Positions 24,540-35,078 of a DNA stretch of 64,000 bases are shown here, piece after piece. The stretch's first letter is position 1, and every line of letters starts with the position of its first letter. The translations under genes were made by a program, and so were the position numbers. Below the pieces are notes generated by a model. The model had not been told where the DNA came from, did no database searches, and worked only from the letters and a program-made list of their open reading frames with translations. The DNA comes from Misgurnus anguillicaudatus (Eukaryota; Chordata; Actinopteri; Cypriniformes; Cobitidae): positions 17,606,501 through 17,670,500 of the forward strand of contig NC_073341.2 in NCBI RefSeq assembly GCF_027580225.2, in the 5' to 3' direction.

Positions 24540-27500
24540 CTGTAATAATTAGGTTTTGACAAAAAAACAGCATAAAACAATTATGTTTCATATTATAAAC
24601 TTTTGGTTATGTGCACTGAAGTGAGTAAATGAGTTAAATTCTCAAGTGTGATATGGATCTTATTTACCTATTTAAATGTATAATAAAGCTTACTTGGGCA
24701 TCTTACTTATGTTGTTATGCAATTTTAAAATACAACGAACATGTCTGGATGTAGAAAAAGCCTACTCTGACATCTAACAATGCCCTAATGTTGTTGAATT
24801 CAGTTTCAAAATACATGTTTGTAGAAAAAGCCTATTGTACAATGCACTGATGATTTTGTTATGCAGTTTCAAAATACAACATGAATATGTTTAAATGTAG
24901 AAAAATTTAGTCATCATCACTGTTATATCTCCGGCCCCTCATTTAAGATACTTTTTATGAACTGGCCCCCACGACAAACTAATTGAATAGCCCTGCCATA
25001 ATGATTACACTCTGAGTCACGAGTCAAACGGTCCAACCCCCGTGTCTCTACGATGTTCTGATGCGGAGATATAAGGCTTTGTTTACTCTGTTGCTAGGGT
25101 ACTGTATTTGGTTGCTAGGGGAAAAATTTGCATCCCATAGTGATTACACGCAGAGTCAATAGTCAAAGGGTCCAACCCCCGTGTCTCTACGATGTTCTGA
25201 TGCGGAGATATAAGGCTTTGTTTACTCTGTTGCTAGGGTACTGTATTTGGTTGCTAGGGAAAAAAATTGCATCCCATAGTGATTACACTCTGAGTCACGA
25301 GTCAAATGGTCCAACCCCCGTGTCTCTACAATGTTCTGATGCGGAGATATAAGGCTTTGTTTACTCTGTTGCTAGGGTACTGTATTTGGTTGCTAGGGAA
25401 AAAATTGGCATCCCATAGTGATTACACGCCGAGTCATGAGTCAAACGGTCCAACCCCCGTGTCTCTACGATGTTCTGATGCCGAGATATAAGGCTTTGTT
25501 TACTCTGTTGCTAGGGTACTGTATTTGGTTGCTAGGGAAAAAATTGGCATCCCATAGTGATTACACTCTGAGTCACGAGTCAAATGGTCCAACACCCGTG
25601 TTTCTACGATGTTCTGATGCGGAGATATAAGGCTTTGTTTACTCTGTTGCTAGGGTACTGTATTTGGTTGCTAGGGAAAAAATTGGCATCCCATAATGAT
25701 TACACTCTGAGTCACGAGTCAAACGGTCCAACCCCCGTGTCTCTACGATGTTCTGATGCGGAGATATAAGGCTTTGTTTACTCTGTTGCTAGGGTACTGT
25801 ATTTGGTTGCTAGGGAAAAAATGGGCATCCCATAATGATAACACTCTGAGTCATGAGTCAAACGGTCCAACCCCCGTGTCTCTACGATGTTCTGATGCGG
25901 AGATATAAGGCTTTGTTTACTCTGTTGCTAGGGTACTGTATTTGGTTGTAAGGGGAAAAAATTGGCATCCCATAATGATTACACTCTGAGTCACGAGTCA
26001 AACGGTCCAACCCCCGTGTCTCTACGATGTTCTGATGCGGAGATATAAGGCTTTGTTTACTCTGTTGCTAGGGTACTGTATTTGGTTGCTAGGGAAAAAA
26101 TGGGCATCCCATAATGATTACACTCTGAGTCATGAGTCAAACGGTCCAACCCCCGTGTCTCTACGATGTTCTGATGCGAAGATATAAGGCTTTGTTTTCT
26201 CTGTTGCTAGGGTACTGTATTTGGTTGCTAGGGAAAAAACTGGCATCCCATAGTGATTACACGCTGAGTCACAAGTCAAACGGTCCAACCCCCGTGTCTC
26301 TACGATGTTCTGATGCGGAGATATAAGGCTTTGAATACTCTGTTGCTAGGGTACTGTATTTGGTTGCTAGGGAAAAAATTGGCATCCCATAATGATTACA
26401 CTCCGAGTCACGAGTCAAACGGTCCAACCCCGTGTCTCTACGATGTTCTGATGCGGAGATATAAGGCTTTGTTTACTCTGTTGCTAGGGAGCTGTATTTG
26501 GTTGCTAGGGAAAAAAATTGGCATCCCATAATGATTACACTCCGAGTCACGAGTCAAACGGTCCAACCCCCTTGTCTCTACGATGTTCTGATGCGGAGAT
26601 ATAAGGCTTTGTTTACTCTGTTGCTAGGGTACTGTATTTGGTTGCTAGGGAAAAAATTTGCATCCCATAGTGATTACACTCTGAGTCACAAGTCAAACGG
26701 TCCAACGCCCGTGTCTCTACGATGTTCTGATGCGGAGATATAAGGCTTTGTTTACTCTGTTGCTAGGGTACTGTATTTGGTTGCTAGGGGAAAAAATTGC
26801 ATCCCATAGTGATTACACTCTGAGTCACAAGTCAAATGGTCCAACCCCCGTGTCTCTACGATGTTCTGATGCGGAGATATAAGGCTTTGTTTACTCTGTT
26901 GCTAGGGTACTGTATTTGGTTGCTAGGGAAAAAATTGGCATCCCATAGTGATTACACGCCGAGTCATGAGTCAAACGGTCCAACCCCCGTGTCTCTACGA
27001 TGTTCTGATGCCGAGATATAAGGCTTTGTTTACTCTGTTGCTAGGGTACTGTATTTGGTTGCTAGGGAAAAAATTGGCATCCCATAGTGATTACACTCTG
27101 AGTCACGAGTCAAACGGTCCAACCCCCGTGTCTCTACGATGTTCTGATGCTGAGATATAAGGCTTTGTTTACTCTGTTGCTAGGGTACTGTATTTGGTTG
27201 CTAGGGAAAAATTGGCAACCCATAATGATTACACTCCGAGTCACGAGTCAAACGGTCCAACCCCCGTGTCTCTACGATGTTCTGATGCGGAGATATAAGG
27301 CTTTGTTTACTCTGTTGCTAGGGTACTGTATTTGGTTGCTAGGGAAAAAATTGGCATCCCATAATGATTACACTCTGAGTCATGAGTCAAACGGTCCAAC
27401 CCCCGTGTCTCTACGATGTTCAGATGCCGAGATATAACTGTTTGAATTTTGTGTTGCTAGGGTGCTCAAAAGTGGTTGCTAGGGGCGTGGCTTATACCTA

Positions 27501-28226
27501 TGTAAGTATCCTGAGAGACTGATTGGATGTCTGAGTAAAATGAGTCCACCCCCATGTCTCTATGACACTGTGGTGCAAAGATATCCATCTGGGCATTTTA
27601 TAATGGCAGTCTATGGGAGATGTTGCTAGGGTGCCCAAAATTGTTGCTAGGGGCGTGGCTTAATAGCTCTGGGATGATCCTGAGAGACTGATTGGATGCC
27701 CGAGTAAAATGAGCCCACCCACTTATCTCTACGACACTGTAAAGCAAAGATATCCATCTGGAACTGTTTTGTTCCCTTATATGGGCATGTTTCCTGCCCC
27801 ATTATAAGTCAATGGGAATTTTCGGGTGCCTCTTACACCCCAGGGGTACAACTTACACCCCATTGTGATCTATGTTCTTACAGAGTCTACCACCCTCTTC
27901 AAATGTTGTAACCCACATGTTTCTATAAAATCCTCGAGCGGAGCTATGACCCGTCAAAGTAGGGCGCAATGTTAAGTCAATGGGATTTTTCGGGTGGTTT
28001 TTCGCCCCCCTTTCGGAAATCCTGCACCCGATCGCTTATAAAAGTCATAGCAGACGTGTCCTCAACAAGCCGGTCGTTTTGAGCCCTATTTCATTGGTCT
28101 ACGACAAACCGTGCGGGACGAGTTACGCGCCGAAAAAGTGTCCAGATATAAGAATAAATAAATAAATAATAATAAGTATGAGCAATAGTAATAGTGATGC
28201 TTTGCATAAATGCAAGCACCACTAAT
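24540..28226 (+). repeat. Segmental duplication, copy 2 (partner 1-3687)
   Basis: Collinear with the start of the window (offset 24539). The shared block begins inside the hAT element, because copy 1 is cut by the window edge, and ends just after the first A hairpin. Since both copies contain the hAT right end at the same place in a 139-bp unit, the hAT inserted before the duplication. Confidence 0.9.
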
Positions 28227-30099
28227 AATAATAAGTATGAGAGATAATAATAGTGATGCCTTGCATAAATGCAAGCACCACTAATAATAAGTTTAAAAGC
28301 AATAACAGTATGTTGGCTTTGTCAAGCCAACATAACTAGATAGGTACATTTCCTGAAGAAAATGTGAAGTGGTGCTTGCCGTGGCAAAATTTGGGGACAG
28401 TATATGATTATACTTCCAGTCACGAGTAAAACGATCCAAACCCCGTGTCTCTCCAATGTTCTGATGCGGAGATATAAGGCTTTGTTTGCTCTGTTGCTAG
28501 GGTACTGTATTTGGTTGCTAGGGAAAAATTTGGCATCCCATAATGATTACACTCCGAGTCACGAGTCAAACGGTCCAACCCCCGTGTCTCTACGATGTTC
28601 TGATGCGGAGATATAAGGCTTTGTTTACTCTGTTGCTAGGGTACTGTATATGGTTGCTAGGGAAAAAATTGGCATCCCATAATGATTACACTCCGAGTCA
28701 CGAGTCAAACGGTCCAACCCCCGTGTCTCTACGATGTTCTGCTGCGGAGATATAAGGCTTTGTTTACTCTGTTGCTAGGGTACTGTATTTGGTTGCTAGG
28801 GAAAAAATTGGCATCCCATAGTGATTACACTCCGAGTCACGAGTCAAACGGTCCAACCCCCGTGTCTCTACGATGTTCTGATGCGGAGATATAAGGCTTT
28901 GTTTACTCTGTTGCTAGGGTACTGTATTTGGTTGCTAGGGAAAAAAATGGCATCCCATAATGATTACACTCCGAGTCACGAGTCAAACGGTCCAACCCCC
29001 GTGTCTCTACGATGTTCTGATGCGGAGATATAAGGCTTTGTTTACTCTGTTGCTAGGGTACTGTATTTGGTTGCTAGGGAAAAAATTGGCATCCCATAAT
29101 GATTACACTACGAGTCACGAGTCAAACGGTCCAACCCCCGTGTCTCTACGATGTTCTGATGCGGAGATATAAGGCTTTGTTTACTCTGTTGCTAGGGTAC
29201 TGTATTTGGTTGCTAGGGAAAAAAATGACATCCCATAATGATTACACTCCGAGTCACGAGTCAAACGGTCCAACCCCCATGTCTCTACGATGTACTGATG
29301 CGGAGATATAAGGCTTTGTTTACTCTGTTGCTAGGGTACTGTATTTGGTTGCTAGGGAAAAAATTGGCATCCCATAATGATTACACTCTGAGTCACTAGT
29401 CAAACGGTCCAACCCCCGTGTCTCTACGATGTTCTGATGCGGAGATATAAGGCTTTGTTTACTCTGTTGCTAGGGTACTGTATTTGGTTGCTAGGGAAAA
29501 AATGGCATCCCATAATGATTACACTCTGAGTCACGAGTCCAACGGTCCAACCCCCGTGTCTCTACGATGTTCGGATGCCGAGATATAACTGTTTGAATTT
29601 TATGTTGCTAGGGTGCTCAAAAGTGGTTGCTAGGGGCGTGGCCTAATACCTATGTAAGGATCCTGAGAGACTGATTGGATGCCTGAGTAAAATGAGCCCA
29701 CCCCCATGTCTCTATGACACTGTGGCGCAAAGATATCCATCTGGGCATTTTATAATGGCAGTCTATGGGAGATGTTGCTAGGGTGCCCAAAATTGTTGCT
29801 AGGGGCGTGGCTTAATAGCTCTGGGATGATCCTGAGAGACTGATTGGATGCCCGAGTAAAATGAGCCCACCCACTTATCTCTACGACACTGTACAGCAAA
29901 GATATTCACCTTATTTTTCACGACAACAAGGGCGGCGCCATTTCGCTCATTTTGTCAACGTTCTTCCGGCCGCATAGACGATGAGCAGCTGAGGCAGTGA
30001 CTGAAGGCGACGCGTTAAGCTTAAAAAGCTCACTTGAGCGCATTTATGTTTCTTTCTTACCAATTTTAAGCCAACTGAGGAACACCCTTATCCCAAGTA

Positions 30100-30166
30100 A
30101 TGGTTCGACTACGATGTTCCGGTAACTTTAAACCACGCCGGGTGTTGAAAAGGTGGCCAGTTTCAG
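30100..30166 (+). pseudogene. Possible first coding exon of a transposon gene
   Basis: An ATG in reasonable context opens 22 codons rich in basic residues (MVRLRCSGNFKPRRVLKRW), ending at a good donor (CAG then GTAAGC at 30167). An acceptor-like TTGCTTTCACAG lies at 30621-30632; joining it keeps the frame open for only about 15 more codons before TGA (30677-30679). Another frame is open from 30651 to 30872. This could be a broken two-exon transposon gene or chance. I do not recognise the protein. Confidence 0.25.
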
Positions 30167-30650
30167 GTAAGCTATCTTAGCTAACTTTGTGCTCGTTTCG
30201 CCTAAAGTTAGATTTGTGAAGTCCGTTCTACAAATACACTTAAGATCAATAACGTTAGTTTATAAAATGCAACTATTTGAATGGTTTTAATTGTCCACCT
30301 ATATTTTTATATTTACGATAGTACAACGAGATATTATAGTACATTGCATTCTTACAGTAGCCCACGTGACGTGATTCCTAAGTTACTGACATTTCAGATG
30401 CTAGAATGTCAGTTCATTTCTCATTCAGATATTGATAATGACCTATTAAACAACGTATTATTTAACACTGAAGTTAAAGGTTGTGTGTATAATGTTACTG
30501 TCTCTATTTAATGGATCTCTCTCTTACACACTGTTCTGTTTAAGTATGGGTGCCATTTATATATTAATTCTCATGATGCAAGTTTATTTTAATACTAACA
30601 TAAAAATGTTTATGGTTATATTGCTTTCACAGATGCATTGATGTGTAGTG

Positions 30651-30872
30651 ATGCAGTGGACAACTGTGAGGATGGATGATACAATCAACATGTTCCTAAA
30701 CTGTGATGCAGAAACACAATGGGAGGATCCATCCGTCTCTGACCACAACTACACTTTAAAATCACAACTCAACCTGAAGCAACCTACATCTGATATGGGA
30801 AAACAATGGTGCAGTTTCCCGGACAGGGCTTATCCTGGTCCCAGGCTAAAATGCATATTTGAGCTACAATAA
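30651..30872 (+). pseudogene. Unrecognised open stretch in the transposon
   Basis: About 73 codons from an ATG, containing QWEDPSVSDHNYTLKSQ, just downstream of the acceptor-like site at 30632. The mixed, non-repetitive composition is more protein-like than neighbouring frames. No domain is recognised, and it may be a frameshifted continuation of the candidate exon at 30100. Confidence 0.2.
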
Positions 30873-30976
30873 TTTAAAAACACCTTTTACTGACATACCT
30901 CAACATATATGAGTGCCATTGTTTTGTCACAAGATGCGCACCAGTCTTGTTTTTTTGTAGGGTTTGTTTGTAAAAA

Positions 30977-31204
30977 CTAAAATGTCCTAATATAATTAAA
31001 TCCTAGTCCTGTAAACCCTGTCCGAGAAACTGCTTCAATGTGTTGAGCTGGCACAAATGTACATATCTCTGCATATCTCTTTGTGTCAGCTTTACAGAGG
31101 GTTGATATTGCATCCATTACACAGTCGCCAAGCACTTTACCAGTACATACACCAACAGCTTCCAGATAAACACTTGGGATCAGCTCCTGATGACTCCGAT
31201 AAAG
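30977..31204 (-). pseudogene. Terminal exon remnant of an unknown transposon protein
   Basis: On the minus strand an acceptor-like ACACAG (plus 31205-31210) is followed by 75 open codons and a TAG stop at 30977-30979. The sequence is varied and protein-like, with segments such as YLEAVGVCTGKVLGDCVMDA and RYAEICTFVPAQHIEAVSRT. It has no ATG near its start and no recognised domain. It looks like the last exon of a gene running opposite to the candidate exon at 30100, so the element may have carried two convergent genes. Confidence 0.45.
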
Positions 31205-31257
31205 CTGTGTCTTAATTTATTGCAGGGTGGTCTTGCTTTACCTGTTGTAAAGTTACA

Positions 31258-31680
31258 TTAAACCTTCAAATGTGATCAGATGTCATGCAGTGATATTAAA
31301 CATTTACAGTCTGATCAGATGTTGTATTAAACCTTTACAATGTGATCAGATGTTGTGCAATTATATTAAACCTTTACAATGTGATCAGATGTTGTGCATT
31401 TATATTAAACCTTTACAATGTGATCAGATGTTGTGCAATTATATTAAACCTTTACAATGTGATCAGATGTTGTTCAGTTATATTAAACCTTTACAATGTG
31501 ATCAGATGTTGTGCAGTTAAGTTATATTAAACATTCACAGTGTGATCAGATGTTGTGCATTTATATTAAACCTTTACAATATGATCAGATGTTGTGCAGT
31601 TATATTAAACATTTACTATGTGATCAGATGTAACCTGCCATGCAGTTATATAAACCTTTACAGTGTTATCAGATATTATC
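31258..31680 (+). repeat. 39-bp tandem repeat, about 10 units
   Basis: The unit contains TATATTAAACCTTTACAATG and TGATCAGATGTTGTGCA, with an exact 39-base spacing in the centre (31338-31520) and degenerate units at both edges. Because 39 is divisible by three, it produces a 13-residue periodic open frame that is not a real protein. Confidence 0.92.
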
Positions 31681-32705
31681 TGTAAGGAATTTCTTAAATC
31701 ATATGTGAGCTTTGTAGATTCCACTTAAAAGGATTTAAGTCTGATTTGAAGGAATACGTGTTGGCAAGTTTGCAAATGAATTCTATCATGGTACCACATA
31801 AAAACGAAATAGTTATTGGACTGGCTTAGGTGCACATTTGCTTTAAAAAAGACGAAATCACTGTGTAAATATTGGTAGGCATAAGTACTTTAATAATTTC
31901 CAATGCTGATCCATCAACTCCTGACAGGACGAGGTAATTAAATATGCCAGGTTACTTGCCGCGGCCGCTTCATATCGTCTAACCACGAGACGATTGATGG
32001 GACAATATAAGACTATCCGAGCGTCGTATGAAGTTTTAACCGTGCTCCTAATTTAAAACATTTACAGCAGTAGTGATATTTGTCATTTCGCTAAAGTTAT
32101 AGTGAACTACAAACGATCTTCTAACCACCAAACTAACCACCGAATGCACTGTGCCATATTAGCAGCGGAAGTCGGTTGACAAAATGCGGAAGAGCGAAGA
32201 ATTAAAAAGGGGCGTGGCGGAATAAGGTGAATACCATCTGGAACTGTTTTATTCCCTTATATGGGCATGTTTCCTGCCCCATTATAAGTCAATGGGAATT
32301 TTCGGGTGCCTCTTACACCCCAGGGGGACAACTTACACCCCAATGTGATGTATGTTCTTACAGAGTCTACCACCCTCTTCAAATGTTGTAACCCACATGT
32401 TTTTACAAAATCCTCGAACGGAGCTATGACCCGTCAAAGTTGGGCGCAATGTTAAGTCAATGGGATTTTTCGGGTGGTTTTTCGCCCCCCTTTCGAAAAT
32501 CTTGCACCCGATCCCTTATAAAAGTCATAGCACACCTCTCCTCAATAAACCGGTAAATTTGAGCCCTCTTTCATGGGACTACGGCAAACCGTGCGGGACG
32601 AGTTAGGTGCCGAAAAAGTGTCCAGATATAAGAAGAAGAATAATAATAACCGAAAGCAATAATAATAGTGATGCTTTGCATAAATGCAAGCACCACTAAT
32701 AATAA

Positions 32706-33175
32706 AAAGCCCAGTAACAACAGTACAGCGCATTTTCAATGCACTGTAATAAATGGTGAAAAACTATTTTGCTCATTGTCAGTTCATATTTGCTAATGCA
32801 TTAATGTTAACAACAAATACAACCTAATTGTTACCAAAGACAGTATGTTCATTTGGAAAAAAAAAATTTAAGCATTATTTAAGCATCATCCATACCAACA
32901 CATTATCATATATGTACAGTATATAATGTACACACAGAGAAAGCATCATTTAAATAAAGTATCAATTAGCACCATTAGAACCTGACGGATGTGAGATTAT
33001 GACTCCAAAGTGACTACTAATCTGCCTTTTCACTACAACACACCAACAATTCAGTAAGTCTCGAGCACAAAGTTTGTTTTTATTTCCATAAAAGAAAACA
33101 CATGCTTGAGGTCATCATAATGGATTATATACATCCACATAAAATCTTATGTTCTCCAACATCAGCTAGTTGTCA
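32706..33175. other. Non-coding, probable intron
   Basis: First single-copy DNA right of the repeat block: AT-rich, with poly-A runs and no convincing open frame. Given the downstream exon it probably belongs to the TMEM132 intron following that exon. Confidence 0.4.
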
Positions 33176-33179
33176 TTTT

Positions 33180-33430
33180 GCAAGTGCCCCCGTAGCTTGC
33201 GTGCCCATGCAGTGTTGACAAATTGCCTTGACCCTTTGTCAGTTGGTGTCTAATATGGTTAATAACGTTGTCACCCGCTGTGATTACATTCGTACAAGTG
33301 TGCAGTCATTAAGCTAATGGAGCCGTATACTAATTGATGACATCCTCATTTGCATTGTGTGTTAATTACCTAAATCACGCATCTGCAAATTCTCATTAGT
33401 GCCTGTAGTTTCTATTTTCACCTGAAAATA
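33180..33430. promoter_or_regulatory. Candidate conserved non-coding element
   Basis: Non-repetitive, balanced composition without open frames. It has a perfect octamer ATTTGCAT (33348-33355, POU-type site), TTAATTA (33362-33368) and CTAATTGATGACATCC (33330-33345), which are homeodomain-like sites within 40 bases. Intronic enhancers of vertebrate neural genes often look like this. Conservation could not be tested here. Confidence 0.3.
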
Positions 33431-34000
33431 AAGATGCCTTTCTGCTTGCTATGGTAAACAAAGAGCAAAGTTAATTTAAGTAAAGTAACCAAGAGTTTAT
33501 AACGCATCTCCGGCACACGAGCATGAATTAATCAAAACTGTTTCAAGAGCCGAATGATTATGCTGAAGAATATACAGTACGCACCCACACATGGTGATCT
33601 AAGAAGAGCAGAGACTTATAATTGAGCTATATATGATTAACACAATAGGAAAAAACTAAAGTAAAAATGCTTTTGTGAAGATGATTAGCTGCAAAACTAA
33701 TTGCTGTTTAACATTGCTAATATGCTACAACTTTAAAGTGGGCCTACTGATGCTTTTTGTGCTATTACAAAAATAGCACCAATCATACTGTAACTACTGT
33801 AAGCTGTACAGTACTTACAGTGCTACCCATTAAAACAATCTCTTTAATATTTAAAATATCGCTCATAGACAGCAATACAGTTAAAAGGAGAGCAAATGGA
33901 AAGGTTTACTTAAATGGAGAGATCACGCAAAAATGCAGTTTTTCAAGTGTTGTTTTGGGTTTTCTGCCCTGCTAAAAAAACAATAGACACCATCACAGAA
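33431..34000. other. Non-coding, probable intron
   Basis: AT-rich single-copy sequence with no recognised gene, RNA or repeat. A short open frame at 33757-33975 lacks any recognisable feature. Confidence 0.4.
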
Positions 34001-34004
34001 AATA

Positions 34005-34225
34005 TATTGGTTTAATTGGGAATTTTATTGGTTTTAATAGAATATGGCCCAAAACACACTACAGTGTATTGTTTTTTGGTCTCTAATGGTATGTATTGGT
34101 TCTATATATTAGTTCTAATGGAATATTGCCCAAAAAACACTACAGTGTAGTGGTTTTAATGGTAAGCTAATGGTTCTTATTGGTATATTAATGGAAACCA
34201 TTAGAATTTCTGTAATGGTTTTATT
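34005..34225. repeat. Interspersed repeat with internal duplication
   Basis: The block around ACACTACAGTGTA (AATATGGCCCAAAACACACT, then TATTGGTT) occurs twice about 81 bases apart (34037 and 34118), followed by ATGGTT-rich sequence. ACTACAGTGTA(G) is partly self-complementary. It is probably a decayed fish interspersed repeat. Confidence 0.5.
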
Positions 34226-34284
34226 GTTTTTTTCAGCGGAGTGGTTACTATGGGAGTGTTAAACAAATATTTACACTCGACTTT

Positions 34285-34690
34285 AGGGTTGTAACGGTAT
34301 GAAATTTTCACGGTATGATAATCGTCTCAGAAACTATCACGATGTTCATGGTTTCACGGTATATGTGAGAGAGAGAGAGGTTACCAGCGTTCACATGTAA
34401 ACAAAGCAGACATGTGCGCTTATAAACAGCGATTTATCTGGCATTATACTGAGATTAAACAACAAGAAAATGCCATCAAGACTTTTCTCAAGAAAGTTCA
34501 CTTCAGAGGTGCATTTATATAACAGCTTTGGGGCTGAAAACAGATCGGTTGAAAATTAAACGCACATCCGTTTCCGAATTATGGCCGATTTTCATGACTA
34601 GATTTCGGGATTCCCTCTGCATCACGGAAATAATACTGCTTTAAATTATAAACAAAACACATCTTTATCTGCACCGAGGGATGTGTTTGC
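34285..34690 (+). mobile_element. hAT-like element, left-end fragment
   Basis: It starts with AGGGTTGTAACGGTATGAAA, followed by CACGGTATGATAATCG and a short GA run, a left end I associate with common fish hAT elements. No matching right end was found, so the element is truncated. No coding sequence is evident. Confidence 0.45.
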
Positions 34691-34739
34691 GAATATCCCT
34701 ACTGAAAAATCAAGCTAAGACCAACATTAGCTATTAAGG

Positions 34740-34862
34740 TGGTTTACACTGGTCCTCCCAGCCTGACAAAGCTGGTTATGCTGGTGGGCCAGCTGGTCTT
34801 CCAGCCTGACCAGCTAAGTCCAGCTAGACCAGCTTAAAAAGTGACCAAAACACAGCTAGACC
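34740..34862. repeat. CCAGCTGGTC-type repeat
   Basis: Dense direct and inverted copies of CCAGC, GCTGG and GACCAGCT (for example GGGCCAGCTGGTCTTCCAGC) within about 110 bases, able to fold extensively. It resembles a widespread fish interspersed repeat. Confidence 0.6.
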
Positions 34863-35078
34863 TAGACGGTACTCTGGTTTCCTCCCACAAAATCTACAAA
34901 AGCAATCTTAAGAGAAACATCTGAGACTAACTGGATACTTTAATAAAACACATATGAGAACTCTGAAGAAGAAACCTCTGAGCGATAACATTACTGTAAA
35001 CACCTTGAAATGGTCCTGTGTGCTAATACAGCAAAGCTTCATTCGCAATTCTTGCGCAAGTAAACCACTCGGTCTTAC

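Larger units (their letters stand above)
23791..24995 (+). mobile_element. hAT-type DNA transposon, complete ends, internally decayed
   Basis: A 1205-bp element with perfect 15-bp terminal inverted repeats, CAGGGCTATTCAATT and AATTGAATAGCCCTG. A perfect 8-bp target duplication CCATAATG lies on both sides (23783-23790 and 24996-25003), the hAT signature. The target is a type I 139-bp unit. Inside are a CpG-rich 5' region and a small transposase remnant, far too little for autonomy. Its right 456 bp also occur at the start of the window. Confidence 0.93.
22750..28339 (+). mobile_element. A-lineage module 9, interrupted by a hAT element
   Basis: A-type 5' end, type I 139-bp units (22835-23790), the hAT insertion (23791-24995), more type I units (24996-27440) and an A tail (27440-28160). 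The 3' end has hairpins A (28193-28223), A (28252-28282) and B (28309-28334), then CTAG (28336-28339). Units at 23090-23340 have a private variant (GTCAAACCCTCATGTCTC), duplicated exactly as a neighbouring pair. From 24540 on it is the partner of bases 1-3687. Confidence 0.6.
29905..32231 (+). mobile_element. 2.3-kb DNA transposon with TTCACCTTATT ends
   Basis: It splits the tail of module 10. The ends are TTCACCTTATT and AATAAGGTGAA, with TA on each side (29903-29904 and 32232-32233). The inverted repeat continues imperfectly inwards, with CATTTTGTCAAC and CTTCCG present at both ends. Removing it nearly restores the tail sequence of sister modules (CAAAGATATCCATCTGG). Inside are a possible first coding exon (30100-30166), a minus-strand open exon (30977-31204) and a 39-bp tandem repeat. 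I cannot assign a superfamily. Confidence 0.8.
28340..32705 (+). mobile_element. A-lineage module 10, split by a 2.3-kb transposon
   Basis: A-type 5' end and about eight very uniform type I 139-bp units (28420-29590). The A tail starts at 29590, is interrupted at 29904, and resumes at 32234 with CCATCTGGAACTG. It ends with one A hairpin (32667-32697) followed by AATAATAAAAAG, with no CTAG. Single-copy DNA begins at about 32706, so this is the right edge of the block. Confidence 0.6.

Noticed and set aside
23791..24995. Autonomous hAT transposon
   Set aside because: Only a short transposase scrap remains in 1.2 kb.
465..29590. CRISPR-like regular repeats
   Set aside because: The repeats are contiguous 139-bp units with no unique spacers, in a vertebrate-type sequence with no cas genes.
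31272..31530. Open frame with a 13-residue periodic peptide
   Set aside because: The repeat period is 39 bases, divisible by three, so any stop-free phase stays open. No flanking coding sequence.
1..32705. Simple 24.5-kb tandem duplication of the whole block
   Set aside because: After the shared 3.7 kb the two places differ completely (G-rich/GT module against 139-bp module), so the period does not continue.
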